A stretch of DNA of 64,000 nucleotides from Salinarimonas chemoclinalis (GTDB lineage: Bacteria; Pseudomonadota; Alphaproteobacteria; Rhizobiales; Beijerinckiaceae). Shown piece after piece: positions 34,263 through 44,742 of the stretch (position 1 is its first letter; each line of letters begins with the position of its first letter). The stretch is taken from NCBI RefSeq assembly GCF_041514305.1, contig NZ_JBGMWH010000015.1:25486-89485 (forward strand), given 5' to 3'. The position numbers and the translations under genes were made by a program. Under the pieces are notes generated by a model. That model did no database searches, was not told the DNA's origin, and worked only from the letters and a program-made list of their open reading frames with translations.

Positions 34263-35078
34263 TCAGCCGCCGTCGAGCGCCGCCCCCGTCGCGACCGCCA
34301 GCGTCGCTGCGAGGCAGAAGGTGGCGGCGAGCGAGCGGAAGGCGCCGAAGTCGAGCTCGTCGACGCCGAGCACCACGTCGGCATGGGGCGCGAGCGGGGA
34401 GAACTGGCTGTCGGTGATGGCGATCACCGAGAGGCCACGGGCCTTGGCGTGCTGCGCCAGCGCCACCGTCTCGGTCGTGTAGGGTGCGAAGGAGATGGCG
34501 AGCAGCGCGTCGTCGGCGGCGAGCATGCCGCCGTGGTCGAGGCGCCCCGCCATGTCGTGCAGCATGGTGGGCCGCCCCACCTTCTCGAAGGAATAGGCGA
34601 GATAGGCCGCCACCGAGAAGGCGCGGCGCAAGCCCACCACGTGGAGGATGCGCGCGGCCGCGAGCCGGCGCACCGCCTCCTGCAGCCGCTCCGGCTCCAG
34701 CGCCAGCGCCATGCGCGAGATCGAGCCGCGCGAGACCTCGGCGAATTCGGCGAGCACGCTCTCCGGGCTGCCGGCGCCGGCGGTCTTGAGCCGGGTGAGG
34801 CGCGTCGAGTAGTCCGGCCAGACGTTGGAGAGCCGCGCCCGGAAGACCCGCTGCATCTCCGAATAGCCGGAATAGCCGACGAGCTTCGAGAAGCGGATCA
34901 TCGCGGACGGCGGCACCTCGGCGGCGGCCGCGGCCTCGGCCACCGTGTCGAAGGCGATGCGGTCGGGCTCGCGCAGCACGTAGGCGGCGCATTGGCGCAG
35001 GCGTTTGGGCAGCCCGTCGTGCATCGCCGCGAGGCGCTGGCGCAGGTCCTCGAAATCGCTCGGCGGGGTGGGCTTCAT
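34263..35078 (-). CDS. iolR: RpiR-family inositol catabolism repressor (IolR-like)
   Basis: A 271-residue regulator: HTH_6 domain (about 1-80; VAEAAAAAEVPPSAMIRFSKLVGYSGYSEMQ near 46-76) and a SIS domain (about 120-255). It is flanked by the inositol operon and divergent from iolG. GGAA-N6-TTCC sites, the form reported for rhizobial RpiR-type IolR, lie in both control regions. The effector is probably a phosphorylated inositol intermediate. The frame extends upstream, but ATG 35078 matches the family start. Confidence 0.87.
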   Translation of the reverse strand: MKPTPPSDFEDLRQRLAAMHDGLPKRLRQCAAYVLREPDRIAFDTVAEAAAAAEVPPSAMIRFSKLVGYSGYSEMQRVFRARLSNVWPDYSTRLTRLKTAGAGSPESVLAEFAEVSRGSISRMALALEPERLQEAVRRLAAARILHVVGLRRAFSVAAYLAYSFEKVGRPTMLHDMAGRLDHGGMLAADDALLAISFAPYTTETVALAQHAKARGLSVIAITDSQFSPLAPHADVVLGVDELDFGAFRSLAATFCLAATLAVATGAALDGG

Positions 35079-35136
35079 GCGGGGGGCTTCGTCTCGGTAT
35101 CGGGCTGCCGGCACGCGTGCGCGCCGACCGCGGACC

Positions 35137-35186
35137 TTGACAGCCCCTGCGGCGGCGCGCAAGCATCGATGGAACGAAAATTCCAT
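35137..35186 (+). promoter_or_regulatory. iolG promoter and IolR operator
   Basis: A perfect ATGGAA-N6-TTCCAT operator lies at 35169-35186. Upstream is TTGACA (35137-35142) with a weak -10 (AAGCAT at 35161-35166, 18-base spacing) that abuts the operator. The site is in the iolR/iolG divergent space, so it can also regulate iolR. Confidence 0.68.
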
Positions 35187-35219
35187 TTCTGCGGCGCGAC
35201 CGCGGGCAGGGAGGTAGGC

Positions 35220-36221
35220 ATGGCAATCCGTTTCGGGCTCCTCGGCGCGGGCCGCATCGGCAAGGTCCACGGCGCGGCGGTCGCAGCCGTCGAGGGCGCG
35301 CGGCTCGTCGCGGTCGCGGACCCGCTGGCGGAGGCGGCGGACGCGCTCGCCGGCGAGCACGGCGCCGCGGTGCGCACGATCGAGGCGATCGAGGCCGCCG
35401 ACGACGTTGATGCCGTCATCGTCGCGACGCCGACCGACACCCATGCCGACCTCGTCGAGCGCTTCGCGCGTGCCGGCAAGGCGATCTTCTGCGAGAAGCC
35501 GATCGACCTCTCGCTCTCGCGCGTGCGCGCCTGCCTCGCGGTGGTGGAGGAGACCGGCACGCCGTTCATGCTGGGCTTCAACCGCCGCTTCGATCCATCC
35601 TTCATGGCGGTGAAGGCCGAGATCGCGGCGGGGCGGATCGGCGCGCCGGAGATGGCGACGCTGACCTCCCGCGACCCCGGTCCGCCGCCGATCGCCTACA
35701 TCGAGGCCTCGGGCGGGATCTTCCGCGACATGACGATCCACGACTTCGACATGGCCCGCTTCCTGATGGGCGAGGAGATCGACCGGGTCACGGCCCGCGC
35801 GGCGGTGATGGTCGACCCGGCGATCGGCGAGGCGGGGGACTACGACAGCGCGAGCCTCGTGCTCGAGACGGCCACGGGCAAGCAGGTGATCGTCTCGAAC
35901 TCGCGCCGCGCCGCCTACGGCTACGACCAGCGCATCGAGGTGCACGGCTCCAGGGGCATGATCGCGGCGGAAAACCAGCGCCCGGCCATGATCGAGGTCG
36001 CCGACGCACGCGGCTTCACCCGCCCGCCGCTCTTCGACTTCTTCATGACCCGCTACACGCAGGCCTACGCCAACGAGATCGCGGCGTTCGTCGCGGCGCT
36101 GCGCGACGGCACGCCGGTCGCGCCGGGCGGCGCCGACGGTCTCGCCGCGCTGATCCTGGCGGAGGCGGCGCTCCTCTCGGTGCGCGAGGGGCGCACCGTG
36201 GCGGTCTCGGAGATCGGCTGA
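35220..36221 (+). CDS. iolG: inositol 2-dehydrogenase
   Basis: A 333-residue NAD-dependent Gfo/Idh/MocA enzyme that oxidises myo-inositol to 2-keto-myo-inositol, the first step of the pathway. The N-terminal Rossmann motif is GLLGAGRIGKVHG (about 6-18). The catalytic Lys lies in CEKPIDLS (about 95-102), and the Asp/His pair in MTIHDFDMARF (about 171-181). Start ATG 35220 follows GGGAGGTAGGC. It is divergent from iolR with a shared operator. Confidence 0.94.
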   Translation: MAIRFGLLGAGRIGKVHGAAVAAVEGARLVAVADPLAEAADALAGEHGAAVRTIEAIEAADDVDAVIVATPTDTHADLVERFARAGKAIFCEKPIDLSLSRVRACLAVVEETGTPFMLGFNRRFDPSFMAVKAEIAAGRIGAPEMATLTSRDPGPPPIAYIEASGGIFRDMTIHDFDMARFLMGEEIDRVTARAAVMVDPAIGEAGDYDSASLVLETATGKQVIVSNSRRAAYGYDQRIEVHGSRGMIAAENQRPAMIEVADARGFTRPPLFDFFMTRYTQAYANEIAAFVAALRDGTPVAPGGADGLAALILAEAALLSVREGRTVAVSEIG

Positions 36222-36234
36222 CGAGGAGGGGACC

Positions 36235-37359
36235 ATGGTCGGGATCGGGCTGATCGGGACGGGGTTCATGGGCAAGTGCCACGCGCTCGCCTACCGGGCC
36301 GTGAGCGCGGTGTTCGGCGACGTGGCGGCGCCGCGCCTCGCCGTCCTGTGCGACACGCCGGCGGAGGCGGCCGTGCGCTTCGCGCGCCAGTTCGGCTTCG
36401 CGCGGGCGACCGACGATTGGCGCGATCTCGTCGTCGACCCGGCGGTCGACCTCGTGTCGATCACCACGCCCAACCGACTCCACTTCCAGATGGCGCTCGC
36501 GGCCTTGGCGGCGGGCAAGCACGTCTATTGCGAGAAGCCGCTCGGGCTGACGCTGGAGGAGGCCGAGGAGATGGCCGCCGCGGCGCAGGCGGCGGGAGTG
36601 GTCACCCAGGTCGGCTACAATTACCTCAAGAACCCCGCCTTCCTGCACGCGCAGAAGCTCGTCGCCGAGGGCGCGATCGGGCGCATCGTCCAGTTCCGCG
36701 GCGTGGTCGACGAGGACTACATGGCCGATCCGGCGCTGCCCTGGTCCTGGCGCTGCCGCGCCGAGGAGGCGGGGCTCGGCGCGCTGGGGGATCTGGGCTG
36801 CCACCTGGTGTCCCTGGCCCAGGCCCTGTGCGGGCCGATCGGCGCCGTGTGCGCCGACATGCAGACGGTCCACGCGACGCGGCCGATGCCGGACGGAGCG
36901 GGGGAGGGACCGGTCGAGAACGAGGACGTCGCCACCGCGCTCGTGCGCTTCGAGAGCGGCGTCTCGGGCGTGCTGACCACCTCGCGGGCCGCCTGGGGCC
37001 GCAAGGGGCGGCTCGCCTTCGAGGTGCACGGGTCGGCGGGGATGATCGCCTTCGACCAGGAGCGGATGAACGAGCTCCAGCTCTTCCAGGCCGAGCCCGA
37101 CCGCTCGCGCCACGGCTTCCGCACGATCCTGAGCGGACCCGCGCACGAGCCCTACGGCGCCTTCACGCCGGCGCCCGGCCACGGGCTCGGCTTCAACGAC
37201 CAGAAGACGATCGAGGTCGCGGGCCTGCTGCGCGCCATCGCCGGCGCGGGGCGCGCCTCGCCGGATTTCGCCGAGGCGTTGCGCATCGAGCGCGTGATTC
37301 ACGCCATCGCCCGCTCCGCCCGCGAGGGGGGCGGCGGCTGGGTGCGCCTCCCGGCGTGA
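36235..37359 (+). CDS. Gfo/Idh/MocA-family oxidoreductase
   Basis: A 374-residue NAD(P)-dependent dehydrogenase. Rossmann motif GLIGTGFMGKCHA (about 4-16), catalytic Lys in YCEKPLGLTLEE (about 99-110) and a GDLGCHLVSLA His motif (about 184-194). It lies 13 bases after iolG and is cotranscribed with it, so it likely acts on another inositol isomer (such as scyllo-inositol) or an inositol-derived sugar. This is inference from context. Confidence 0.9.
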   Translation: MVGIGLIGTGFMGKCHALAYRAVSAVFGDVAAPRLAVLCDTPAEAAVRFARQFGFARATDDWRDLVVDPAVDLVSITTPNRLHFQMALAALAAGKHVYCEKPLGLTLEEAEEMAAAAQAAGVVTQVGYNYLKNPAFLHAQKLVAEGAIGRIVQFRGVVDEDYMADPALPWSWRCRAEEAGLGALGDLGCHLVSLAQALCGPIGAVCADMQTVHATRPMPDGAGEGPVENEDVATALVRFESGVSGVLTTSRAAWGRKGRLAFEVHGSAGMIAFDQERMNELQLFQAEPDRSRHGFRTILSGPAHEPYGAFTPAPGHGLGFNDQKTIEVAGLLRAIAGAGRASPDFAEALRIERVIHAIARSAREGGGGWVRLPA

Positions 37360-37364
37360 GGGCC

Positions 37365-37388
37365 GCGGGGGTTTTCCCGGACCCCCGC
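37365..37388 (+). terminator. hairpin after the iolG operon
   Basis: GCGGGGGT (37365-37372), 8-base loop, ACCCCCGC (37381-37388). It immediately follows the dehydrogenase stop; a few Ts lie in the loop but there is no downstream T-run, so termination is plausible rather than certain. Confidence 0.5.
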
Positions 37389-37408
37389 CCGCGTGCTACA
37401 CGGGGGTC

Positions 37409-37930
37409 ATGAGACGCCTGATCCTGTTCCGCCACGCCAAGTCCGCCTATCCCGACGGGGTGGAGGACCACGACCGTCCGCTGGACGAGCGCGGCCGCGC
37501 CGATGCCCCGCGCATGGGGGCCTACCTCGCCGCCGAGGCGCTCCTGCCCGATCTCGTGCTCGTCTCGTCCGCGCGGCGCACGCGGGAGACCTTCGCGCTC
37601 GCCGGCTCCGCGCTGGGACCGGTGGACACGCGTGAGGAGCCGCGCATCTACGAGGCGCCGGCGGAGCGCCTGCTGGGCGTCGTGCGCGAGACGCCCGATG
37701 CCGTGCGCACGCTCCTGCTCGTGGGCCACAATCCCGGCATGGAGGACCTCGCGTCCACGCTCGTCGGGTACGGTGACCGCTACGCCTTCGCGCGCCTGCA
37801 GCAGAAGTTTCCCACCGCCGCGATCGCGGTGATCGATCTCGAGGCCGAGCGCTGGTCCGAGGTGGTCGCCCGCGAGGGCCGAATGGAGCGCTTCGTGACG
37901 CCGAAGGGGCTCGCCACGACCGAGGGATGA
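37409..37930 (+). CDS. SixA-like histidine phosphatase
   Basis: A 173-residue protein of the histidine phosphatase (phosphoglycerate mutase-like) superfamily. The catalytic RHAKSAYP lies at residues 8-15, the second conserved region is SSARRTRETF (about 53-62), and LVGHNPGMEDL (about 107-117) supplies the second His. SixA dephosphorylates histidine phosphotransfer proteins in enteric bacteria; targets in alphaproteobacteria are unproven. It stands alone, 20 bases after the hairpin that ends the iolG unit. Confidence 0.9.
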   Translation: MRRLILFRHAKSAYPDGVEDHDRPLDERGRADAPRMGAYLAAEALLPDLVLVSSARRTRETFALAGSALGPVDTREEPRIYEAPAERLLGVVRETPDAVRTLLLVGHNPGMEDLASTLVGYGDRYAFARLQQKFPTAAIAVIDLEAERWSEVVAREGRMERFVTPKGLATTEG

Positions 37931-37941
37931 CCGGGCCGATT

Positions 37942-38160
37942 CCGGCTCCGCCGCCGATCCACCTCCCTCGATGGGGCCCCGATGGGGTAGGAGCGCTCCC
38001 GCCCCATCGGGGCGGGGACGGCGAGCGGAGCGAGCCAGGGGCGGGGTCCCGTGGCGCGAAGCCGGCCGGTTTTCGGCTCCGCCGAAGCGCCTGCCGGCGC
38101 ACCCCCTCCGTCTCGTCGCCTTCGGCGCCGATCCACCTCCCCCGATGAGGGAGGAGCGGG
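37942..38160 (-). repeat. intergenic repeat, copy C (inverted) plus partial copy
   Basis: The reverse complement of this stretch matches copies A and B at 33941-34258 (GGAGGTGGATCGGCG, GACGAGACGGAGGGGGTGCGCCG, GGGACCCCGCCCCTG segments). A partial further copy begins at 37942-37972. It fills the 300-base gap between the SixA-like gene and ycjX; no gene is seen in that gap. Confidence 0.72.
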
Positions 38161-38230
38161 GCGCTTGGGAAATCGCGCCCTCGTCCCTAAGTGAGGGCGA
38201 GCGTTCTCTCGTCTCACCGGTCCCACGCGC

Positions 38231-39679
38231 GTGCCCGCACCCTCCTTCGCCTCCAGCGCCTTCGACGTCCTCGCGAGCCTCGGGGACTACGCGTCGCGCA
38301 CGGTCGACCCCGGCGTGCGCATCGGGGTGACCGGGCTCGCCCGCTCGGGCAAGACCGTGTTCACGACGGCGCTCGTGCACAATCTCGTGCAGAACGTCCC
38401 GCTGCCGGCCTTCCGGGCCTCGCACGAGGGCCGCATCCGCCGCGCACGGCTCGCGGCGCAGCCGGACGACGCGGTGCCGCGATTCGCCTACGAGGACAAC
38501 CTGCGCATGCTCGCCGAGGAGCGCCGCTGGCCCGCCTCGACCTCGCGGGTGAGCGAGCTGCGAGTCGACATCGACTACGAGCGCGGGCGCGGCGCCTGGC
38601 GCTCGGGGCCGGCGCGGCTGCATCTCGACATCGTCGACTACCCCGGCGAATGGCTGCTCGACCTCGCGCTGCTCGACCAGGATTTCGGCGAATGGTCGCG
38701 CGAGGTGCTCGACGGCGCCGCGCGGCCCGACCGGGCGCCGCTCGCCGCGCCCTTCCTCGCGGCGCTCGCCGCGATCGATCCCGACGCCGAGCCCGACGAG
38801 CCGGCGATCGCCGGTCTCTCGGCGGCCTTCAAGGACTACCTCGTCGCGCTTCGCGCCGGGCCGGAGGCGGTGGCGACGACGCCGCCGGGGCGCTTCCTCA
38901 TGCCGGGAGACCTCGAGGGCTCGCCGGCGCTCACCTTCGCCCCCCTGCGCCACGCCCCCGGTGCCCGCCCGAAGCCGAGGAGCCTCGGCGCGCTGATGGA
39001 GCGGCGCTTCGAGTCCTATCGCCATCACGTGGTGCGCCCGTTCTTCCGCGAGCATTTCCAGCGCATCGACCGGCAGATCGTCCTCGTCGACGTGCTCGCG
39101 GCGATCGATGGCGGCGCCGGCGCGCTGGCGGAGCTCGAGCGGGCGCTCGACCGGGTGCTGCTCGCCTTCCGGTCGGGACGCAACACGCTCGTCTCGCGCC
39201 TGTTCGCGCCGCGCGCCGAGCGCGTCCTGTTCGCGGCGACGAAGGCCGACCACGTCCATCAGACGAGCCACGCGCGGCTCGAGGCCGTGCTGCGCCTCCT
39301 CGTCGAGCGTGCGGTGAAGCGCGGCGAGGCGGCCGGCGCCAAGGTCGGCACCGTGGCGCTCGCCTCCGTGCGCGCCACCCTGGAGACGCTCGTCCACGAG
39401 CACGGCACCCGGCTCGAGGCGGTGGCCGGCGTGCCGGAGGCCGGCGAGACGATCGACGGCGCGGTCTTCGACGGAAACACCCGCGCCGCCGTCTTCCCCG
39501 GCGAGCTGCCCGAGCGGGCGGCGGCGGTACTGGAGGGCGCCGTGCCGCCGGGGAGCCTGCGCTTCCCGCGCTTTCGCCCGCCCGAGCCGAAGCCGGACCC
39601 GGCCGGACGCGCGCCGCGCCTGCCGCACATCCGGCTCGACCGGGCGATCGAGTTCCTGATCGGCGACCGCCTGGCCTGA
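38231..39679 (+). CDS. ycjX: YcjX-family GTPase-like protein (DUF463)
   Basis: A 482-residue P-loop protein. The Walker A motif GLARSGKTVFTT sits near residues 37-48, and LHLDIVDYPGEWLLDL (about 134-149) resembles the switch/G3 region. C-terminal PRFRPPEPKPD and LDRAIEFLIGDRLA are typical of YcjX. The start is GTG 38231; no strong ribosome site is seen. It pairs with the YcjF-like membrane protein 15 bases downstream, as in many proteobacteria where the pair belongs to envelope stress regulons. Confidence 0.9.
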   Translation: MPAPSFASSAFDVLASLGDYASRTVDPGVRIGVTGLARSGKTVFTTALVHNLVQNVPLPAFRASHEGRIRRARLAAQPDDAVPRFAYEDNLRMLAEERRWPASTSRVSELRVDIDYERGRGAWRSGPARLHLDIVDYPGEWLLDLALLDQDFGEWSREVLDGAARPDRAPLAAPFLAALAAIDPDAEPDEPAIAGLSAAFKDYLVALRAGPEAVATTPPGRFLMPGDLEGSPALTFAPLRHAPGARPKPRSLGALMERRFESYRHHVVRPFFREHFQRIDRQIVLVDVLAAIDGGAGALAELERALDRVLLAFRSGRNTLVSRLFAPRAERVLFAATKADHVHQTSHARLEAVLRLLVERAVKRGEAAGAKVGTVALASVRATLETLVHEHGTRLEAVAGVPEAGETIDGAVFDGNTRAAVFPGELPERAAAVLEGAVPPGSLRFPRFRPPEPKPDPAGRAPRLPHIRLDRAIEFLIGDRLA

Positions 39680-39694
39680 GGAGAGCGCACGCAC

Positions 39695-40717
39695 ATGTCC
39701 CGCAAGCCCCGCGCCTTCCGCCTGGACGACCCCGACGTCGCCGAGACGCGCCTCGGCGAGGAGGCCGACCGCCCCGCCCGCGTGCGCGTCGAGATCCAGC
39801 CCGACGAGATCCTCGAGGCCGCCGACGGCACGCCGGTGCCGATGGGCCGCAAGCGCGGCCTGCCGTGGGGCGGCATCCTGCTGTCGGCGCTCTGCGCCCT
39901 CGTGCTGCTGGCGCTGGGCCTCGCGGCCGAGAACCTCGTGCGCGGCCTGTTCGAGGTCGCGCCGTGGCTCGGCTGGGCGGGGCTCGCCGCGCTCGCGCTC
40001 GCGCTCGTCGCGCTCGCGGTGCTGGTGGGGCGCGAGGTCGCCGGGCTGCTGCGCGAGAAGAAGATCGAGGATCTGCGCGCGCGTGCGCTCTCCGCCCGCG
40101 AGGCCCGCGACGGCGAGGCGGCGAAGCGGGTCGTCGCGGAGATCGTCGCGCTCTACGCGGCGCGCCCGGAGACCGCGCGCGCCCGCGGCCGCATCGCCGA
40201 GGTCGCCGACGAGATCCTCGACGCCGAGGACCGTCTCGCCATCGCCGAGCGGGAGTTGCTCGCCGATCTCGACGACCGCGCCGCCCGCGCGGTGGCGGAC
40301 GCGGCCAAGCAGGTCTCCCTCGTCACCGCGCTCTCTCCGCGCGCGGCGATCGACGTCGGTTTCGTGATCTTCAACGCCGCGCGCGTGCTGCGACGAGTCT
40401 CGGCGATCTACGGCGCCCGGCCCGGCACCCTGGGCTTCCTGCGCCTGATGCGCGCGGCGCTGACGCACCTCACGGTGACCGGCGGCGTCGCATTGGGCGA
40501 CGGGCTGATGCAGCAGGCGCTGGGGCTCGGCATCGCCGCGCGGATCTCGGCGCGGCTGGGGGAGGGCGTGCTCAACGGCATCATGACCGCCCGCTTCGGG
40601 CTGGCCGCCATCGCGGTCTGCCGCCCGCTTCCGTTCGTGGCGCTGGAGCGCCCGAAGATCGGCGACGTGGCGGGGGAGCTGATCCCGAAGCGGGTGGTGG
40701 AGGAGGCGAAGGGGTAG
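39695..40717 (+). CDS. ycjF: YcjF-family membrane protein (TIGR01620)
   Basis: A 340-residue inner-membrane protein with two central hydrophobic helices (about 60-82 and 90-112) and a C-terminal domain with RISARLGEGVLNGIMTARFGLAAI (about 280-303), the DUF697/TIGR01620 pattern. It is the usual partner of YcjX and is predicted to be cotranscribed. Function is unknown beyond envelope association. Confidence 0.9.
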   Translation: MSRKPRAFRLDDPDVAETRLGEEADRPARVRVEIQPDEILEAADGTPVPMGRKRGLPWGGILLSALCALVLLALGLAAENLVRGLFEVAPWLGWAGLAALALALVALAVLVGREVAGLLREKKIEDLRARALSAREARDGEAAKRVVAEIVALYAARPETARARGRIAEVADEILDAEDRLAIAERELLADLDDRAARAVADAAKQVSLVTALSPRAAIDVGFVIFNAARVLRRVSAIYGARPGTLGFLRLMRAALTHLTVTGGVALGDGLMQQALGLGIAARISARLGEGVLNGIMTARFGLAAIAVCRPLPFVALERPKIGDVAGELIPKRVVEEAKG

Positions 40718-40752
40718 CGGGCCGCCCGTCCCCTTCGAGGAACGCGCCCGCT

Positions 40753-42321
40753 TCACCCCTCCATCACGCGCCCCTCGTTGGGGGCGAGCCGCTCCGCGGC
40801 GGGCGCACCGGCCCGGGTCGAGAGCAGCACGGCGCCGCGGTGCCCGAGCGGCCGTTCGGCATCCGAGAAGTTCAGCGCCACGACGAGCCGCCGCGCGCCG
40901 TGCCGTCGCTCGAAGACGAGCACGTCGTCGGACGCGGACAGCGTGCGATACGCCCCCAGCGACAGCGCCGGCTCGGCGCGGCGCAGCGCGGTCAGGCGGC
41001 GGTAGAGCGCGAGCATCGATTCGGGGTCGCGCTCCTGGGCGGAGACCGGCGCGGCGCCGCCGATGGGGAGCCAGGGCACACCCGTGGTGAAGCCGGCGTT
41101 CGACCCCTCGTCCCAGGGGATCGGCGTGCGCACGGGATCGCGGCCGAGGCCCTGGCCGGGGGCGTTCTTCTCCATCGGGTCGTGGACCATGCCCGGCGGG
41201 ATCGGCACGTCGACCATGCCGAGCTCCTCGCCCTGGTAGATCGTGGGCGTGCCGCGCAGCGTGAGGAGCAGCATGGCCGCGACGCGTGCCTGCGCGGGGC
41301 CGATGCGCCCGGCGATGCGCGGGCGGTCGTGGTTGCCCATCACCCAATTGGGCCAGGCGCCCGCCGGCAGCGCCGCCTCGTAGCCCTCGACCATGCGTGC
41401 GATGCTCGCGGCGTTCCAGTCCGCGAAGATCAGCTGGAAGTTGAACGGCAGCTGGAAGCCGTCGAGCCCCTCGCCGCCGTAGTACGCCATCACCTCCGCG
41501 AGCGTGCCGTAGGCTTCGCCGATCAGGAGCCGCTCGGGCGCGTAGTCCCGCGCGACCCGCCGCATGGCGCGGGCGGCGTCGAACACTTCCGGCTGGTGGG
41601 CCGTGTAGGCGCGCTGCAGCGCGCGGGCCTCCTGCATGCCGGGCCGCCACGCCGGGTCCGGCGGGTTGTCGGTGAGGGCGGCGGAGGGGACGAGATGCTC
41701 CACCGCGTCCACGCGGAAGCCGTCGACGCCCCGATCGAACCAGAAGCGCATCACGTCGAGCATGGCCGCCTGGACCGCGGGGTTGCGCCAGTTCAGCGCC
41801 GGCTGCTCGCGCAGGTAGATGTGCAGCCAATATTGGCCGGTCGCCTCGTCGAGGCTCCAGGCCGGCCCGCCGAACTCCGACAGCCAATTGTTCGGCGGCC
41901 AGCCGCCGGGCGCCGGGTCGGCCCAGACGTACCAGTCGCGCTTGGCGCTCTGGCGAGAGGCGCGGCTCTCGCGGAACCACGGATGCGCATCCGAGGTGTG
42001 GCTCGGCACGAAGTCGAGCAGCAGCTTCAGGCCGCGCGCGTGCGCGGCGGCGACGAGATCGTCGAAATCGGTGAGCGTGCCGAAGATCGGGTCGACGGCG
42101 CAATAATCCGAGACGTCGTAGCCGAAGTCCCGCATCGGCGAGGGATAGAACGGCGAGATCCAGATCGCGTCGACGCCCAGCGCGACCACGTGGTCGAGGC
42201 GGCGCGCGATGCCGGCGAGGTCGCCGACGCCGTCGCCGGTCGTGTCCTGGTAGGAGCGCGGGTAGATCTGGTAGACGACGGCGCTTCGCCACCAGGGCGT
42301 GGCGTCGGGGCTGTGCGTCAT
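40753..42321 (-). CDS. alpha-glucosidase, GH13 family (oligo-1,6-glucosidase-like)
   Basis: A 522-residue (alpha/beta)8 glycosidase that cleaves alpha-glucosidic bonds. Start VVYQIYPRSYQDTTGDGVGDL is diagnostic. Nucleophile Asp in GVDGFRVDAVEH (about 197-208), acid/base Glu in LLIGEAYG (about 265-272), and third Asp in VMGNHDRPR (about 325-333). There is no signal peptide, so it is cytosolic. It has no transporter or regulator beside it. Preference (maltose, isomaltose, trehalose or sucrose) cannot be told from sequence alone. Confidence 0.93.
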   Translation of the reverse strand: MTHSPDATPWWRSAVVYQIYPRSYQDTTGDGVGDLAGIARRLDHVVALGVDAIWISPFYPSPMRDFGYDVSDYCAVDPIFGTLTDFDDLVAAAHARGLKLLLDFVPSHTSDAHPWFRESRASRQSAKRDWYVWADPAPGGWPPNNWLSEFGGPAWSLDEATGQYWLHIYLREQPALNWRNPAVQAAMLDVMRFWFDRGVDGFRVDAVEHLVPSAALTDNPPDPAWRPGMQEARALQRAYTAHQPEVFDAARAMRRVARDYAPERLLIGEAYGTLAEVMAYYGGEGLDGFQLPFNFQLIFADWNAASIARMVEGYEAALPAGAWPNWVMGNHDRPRIAGRIGPAQARVAAMLLLTLRGTPTIYQGEELGMVDVPIPPGMVHDPMEKNAPGQGLGRDPVRTPIPWDEGSNAGFTTGVPWLPIGGAAPVSAQERDPESMLALYRRLTALRRAEPALSLGAYRTLSASDDVLVFERRHGARRLVVALNFSDAERPLGHRGAVLLSTRAGAPAAERLAPNEGRVMEG

Positions 42322-42629
42322 GCACGCGGCTCCGGCATGAGGTTATTCGGGATTGCACCCCGCATAGGCGATCGGGCGCGTCGATGCCAGGGAAAATCGA
42401 TCCAAACTGCGGCGCGGGTCGGCGCGGTAGACGAGGGCGTCGAAGCGGCGGCCCGCGCGCGGCTCCTCCTCCGCCCGCCACCACGCGTCCGCCCCCGCAG
42501 CCATGGGCCGAGTCATCGTCGAGAATCGACACGAATGTGAGCGCAACAGCGAAGATGCCCCCGGGTCTCCCCGGGGGCCTCCGCGTTCGTCGCGTCTCGC
42601 GTGTCGGTGACGCGGGACGAGCGCCGGGC
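42322..42629. other. 308-base spacer between alpha-glucosidase and groEL genes
   Basis: No gene is seen. It should contain the alpha-glucosidase promoter, though no convincing -35/-10 stands out. It also contains the groEL terminator at 42557-42578. Confidence 0.5.
42557..42578 (-). terminator. groESL terminator hairpin
   Basis: GCCCCCGGG (42557-42565), 4-base loop, CCCGGGGGC (42570-42578): a perfect 9-bp GC stem downstream of the groEL stop on the minus strand, followed by ATCTTCGC. The T-run is weak. Confidence 0.7.
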
Positions 42630-44285
<1,656 letters not shown>

Positions 44286-44380
44286 GTGCTCAAATCCTCG
44301 AGTATGCGGCCTCGGGGCGGCTCGGGAGGAGCCGACGCGCGCGAGGCCCGGTCAACGGACGGGGCGGCGGACCGCGCGCC

Positions 44381-44671
44381 TCAGGCGGCGACGACGCCCA
44401 TGATGTCGCTCTCCTTCATGATGAGGAGATCCTGGCCGTCGATGCGCACCTCGGTGCCCGACCACTTGCCGAAGAGCACGCGGTCGCCGGCCTTGACGTC
44501 GAGCGGCTGGACCTTGCCGGTCTCGTCGCGGGCGCCGGGGCCCACCGCCACGATCTCGCCCTCCTGGGGCTTCTCCTTGGCGGTGTCGGGGATGATGATC
44601 CCGCCCTTCGTCTTCTCCTCCGCCTCGATACGGCGGACGACGACGCGGTCGTGCAGGGGACGGAAGTTCAT
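44381..44671 (-). CDS. groES: co-chaperonin GroES
   Basis: A 96-residue Hsp10 lid protein. N-terminus MNFRPLHDRVVVRRI, mobile loop KTKGGIIIPDTAKEKPQEG (about 20-38) that contacts GroEL, and C-terminal LLIMKESDIMGVV. First gene of the groESL operon behind a promoter with CIRCE. Confidence 0.98.
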   Translation of the reverse strand: MNFRPLHDRVVVRRIEAEEKTKGGIIIPDTAKEKPQEGEIVAVGPGARDETGKVQPLDVKAGDRVLFGKWSGTEVRIDGQDLLIMKESDIMGVVAA

Positions 44672-44742
44672 GGATGGCGTCCTCTATGCAGGCGGGGCGC
44701 GGTCGGATAGAACACGCCCGCCGTCAGGGTTGCTCGTGGCTG

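Noticed and set aside
33941..38160. Possible CRISPR array
   Set aside because: There are only a few long copies with no short regular repeat-spacer pattern and no cas genes.
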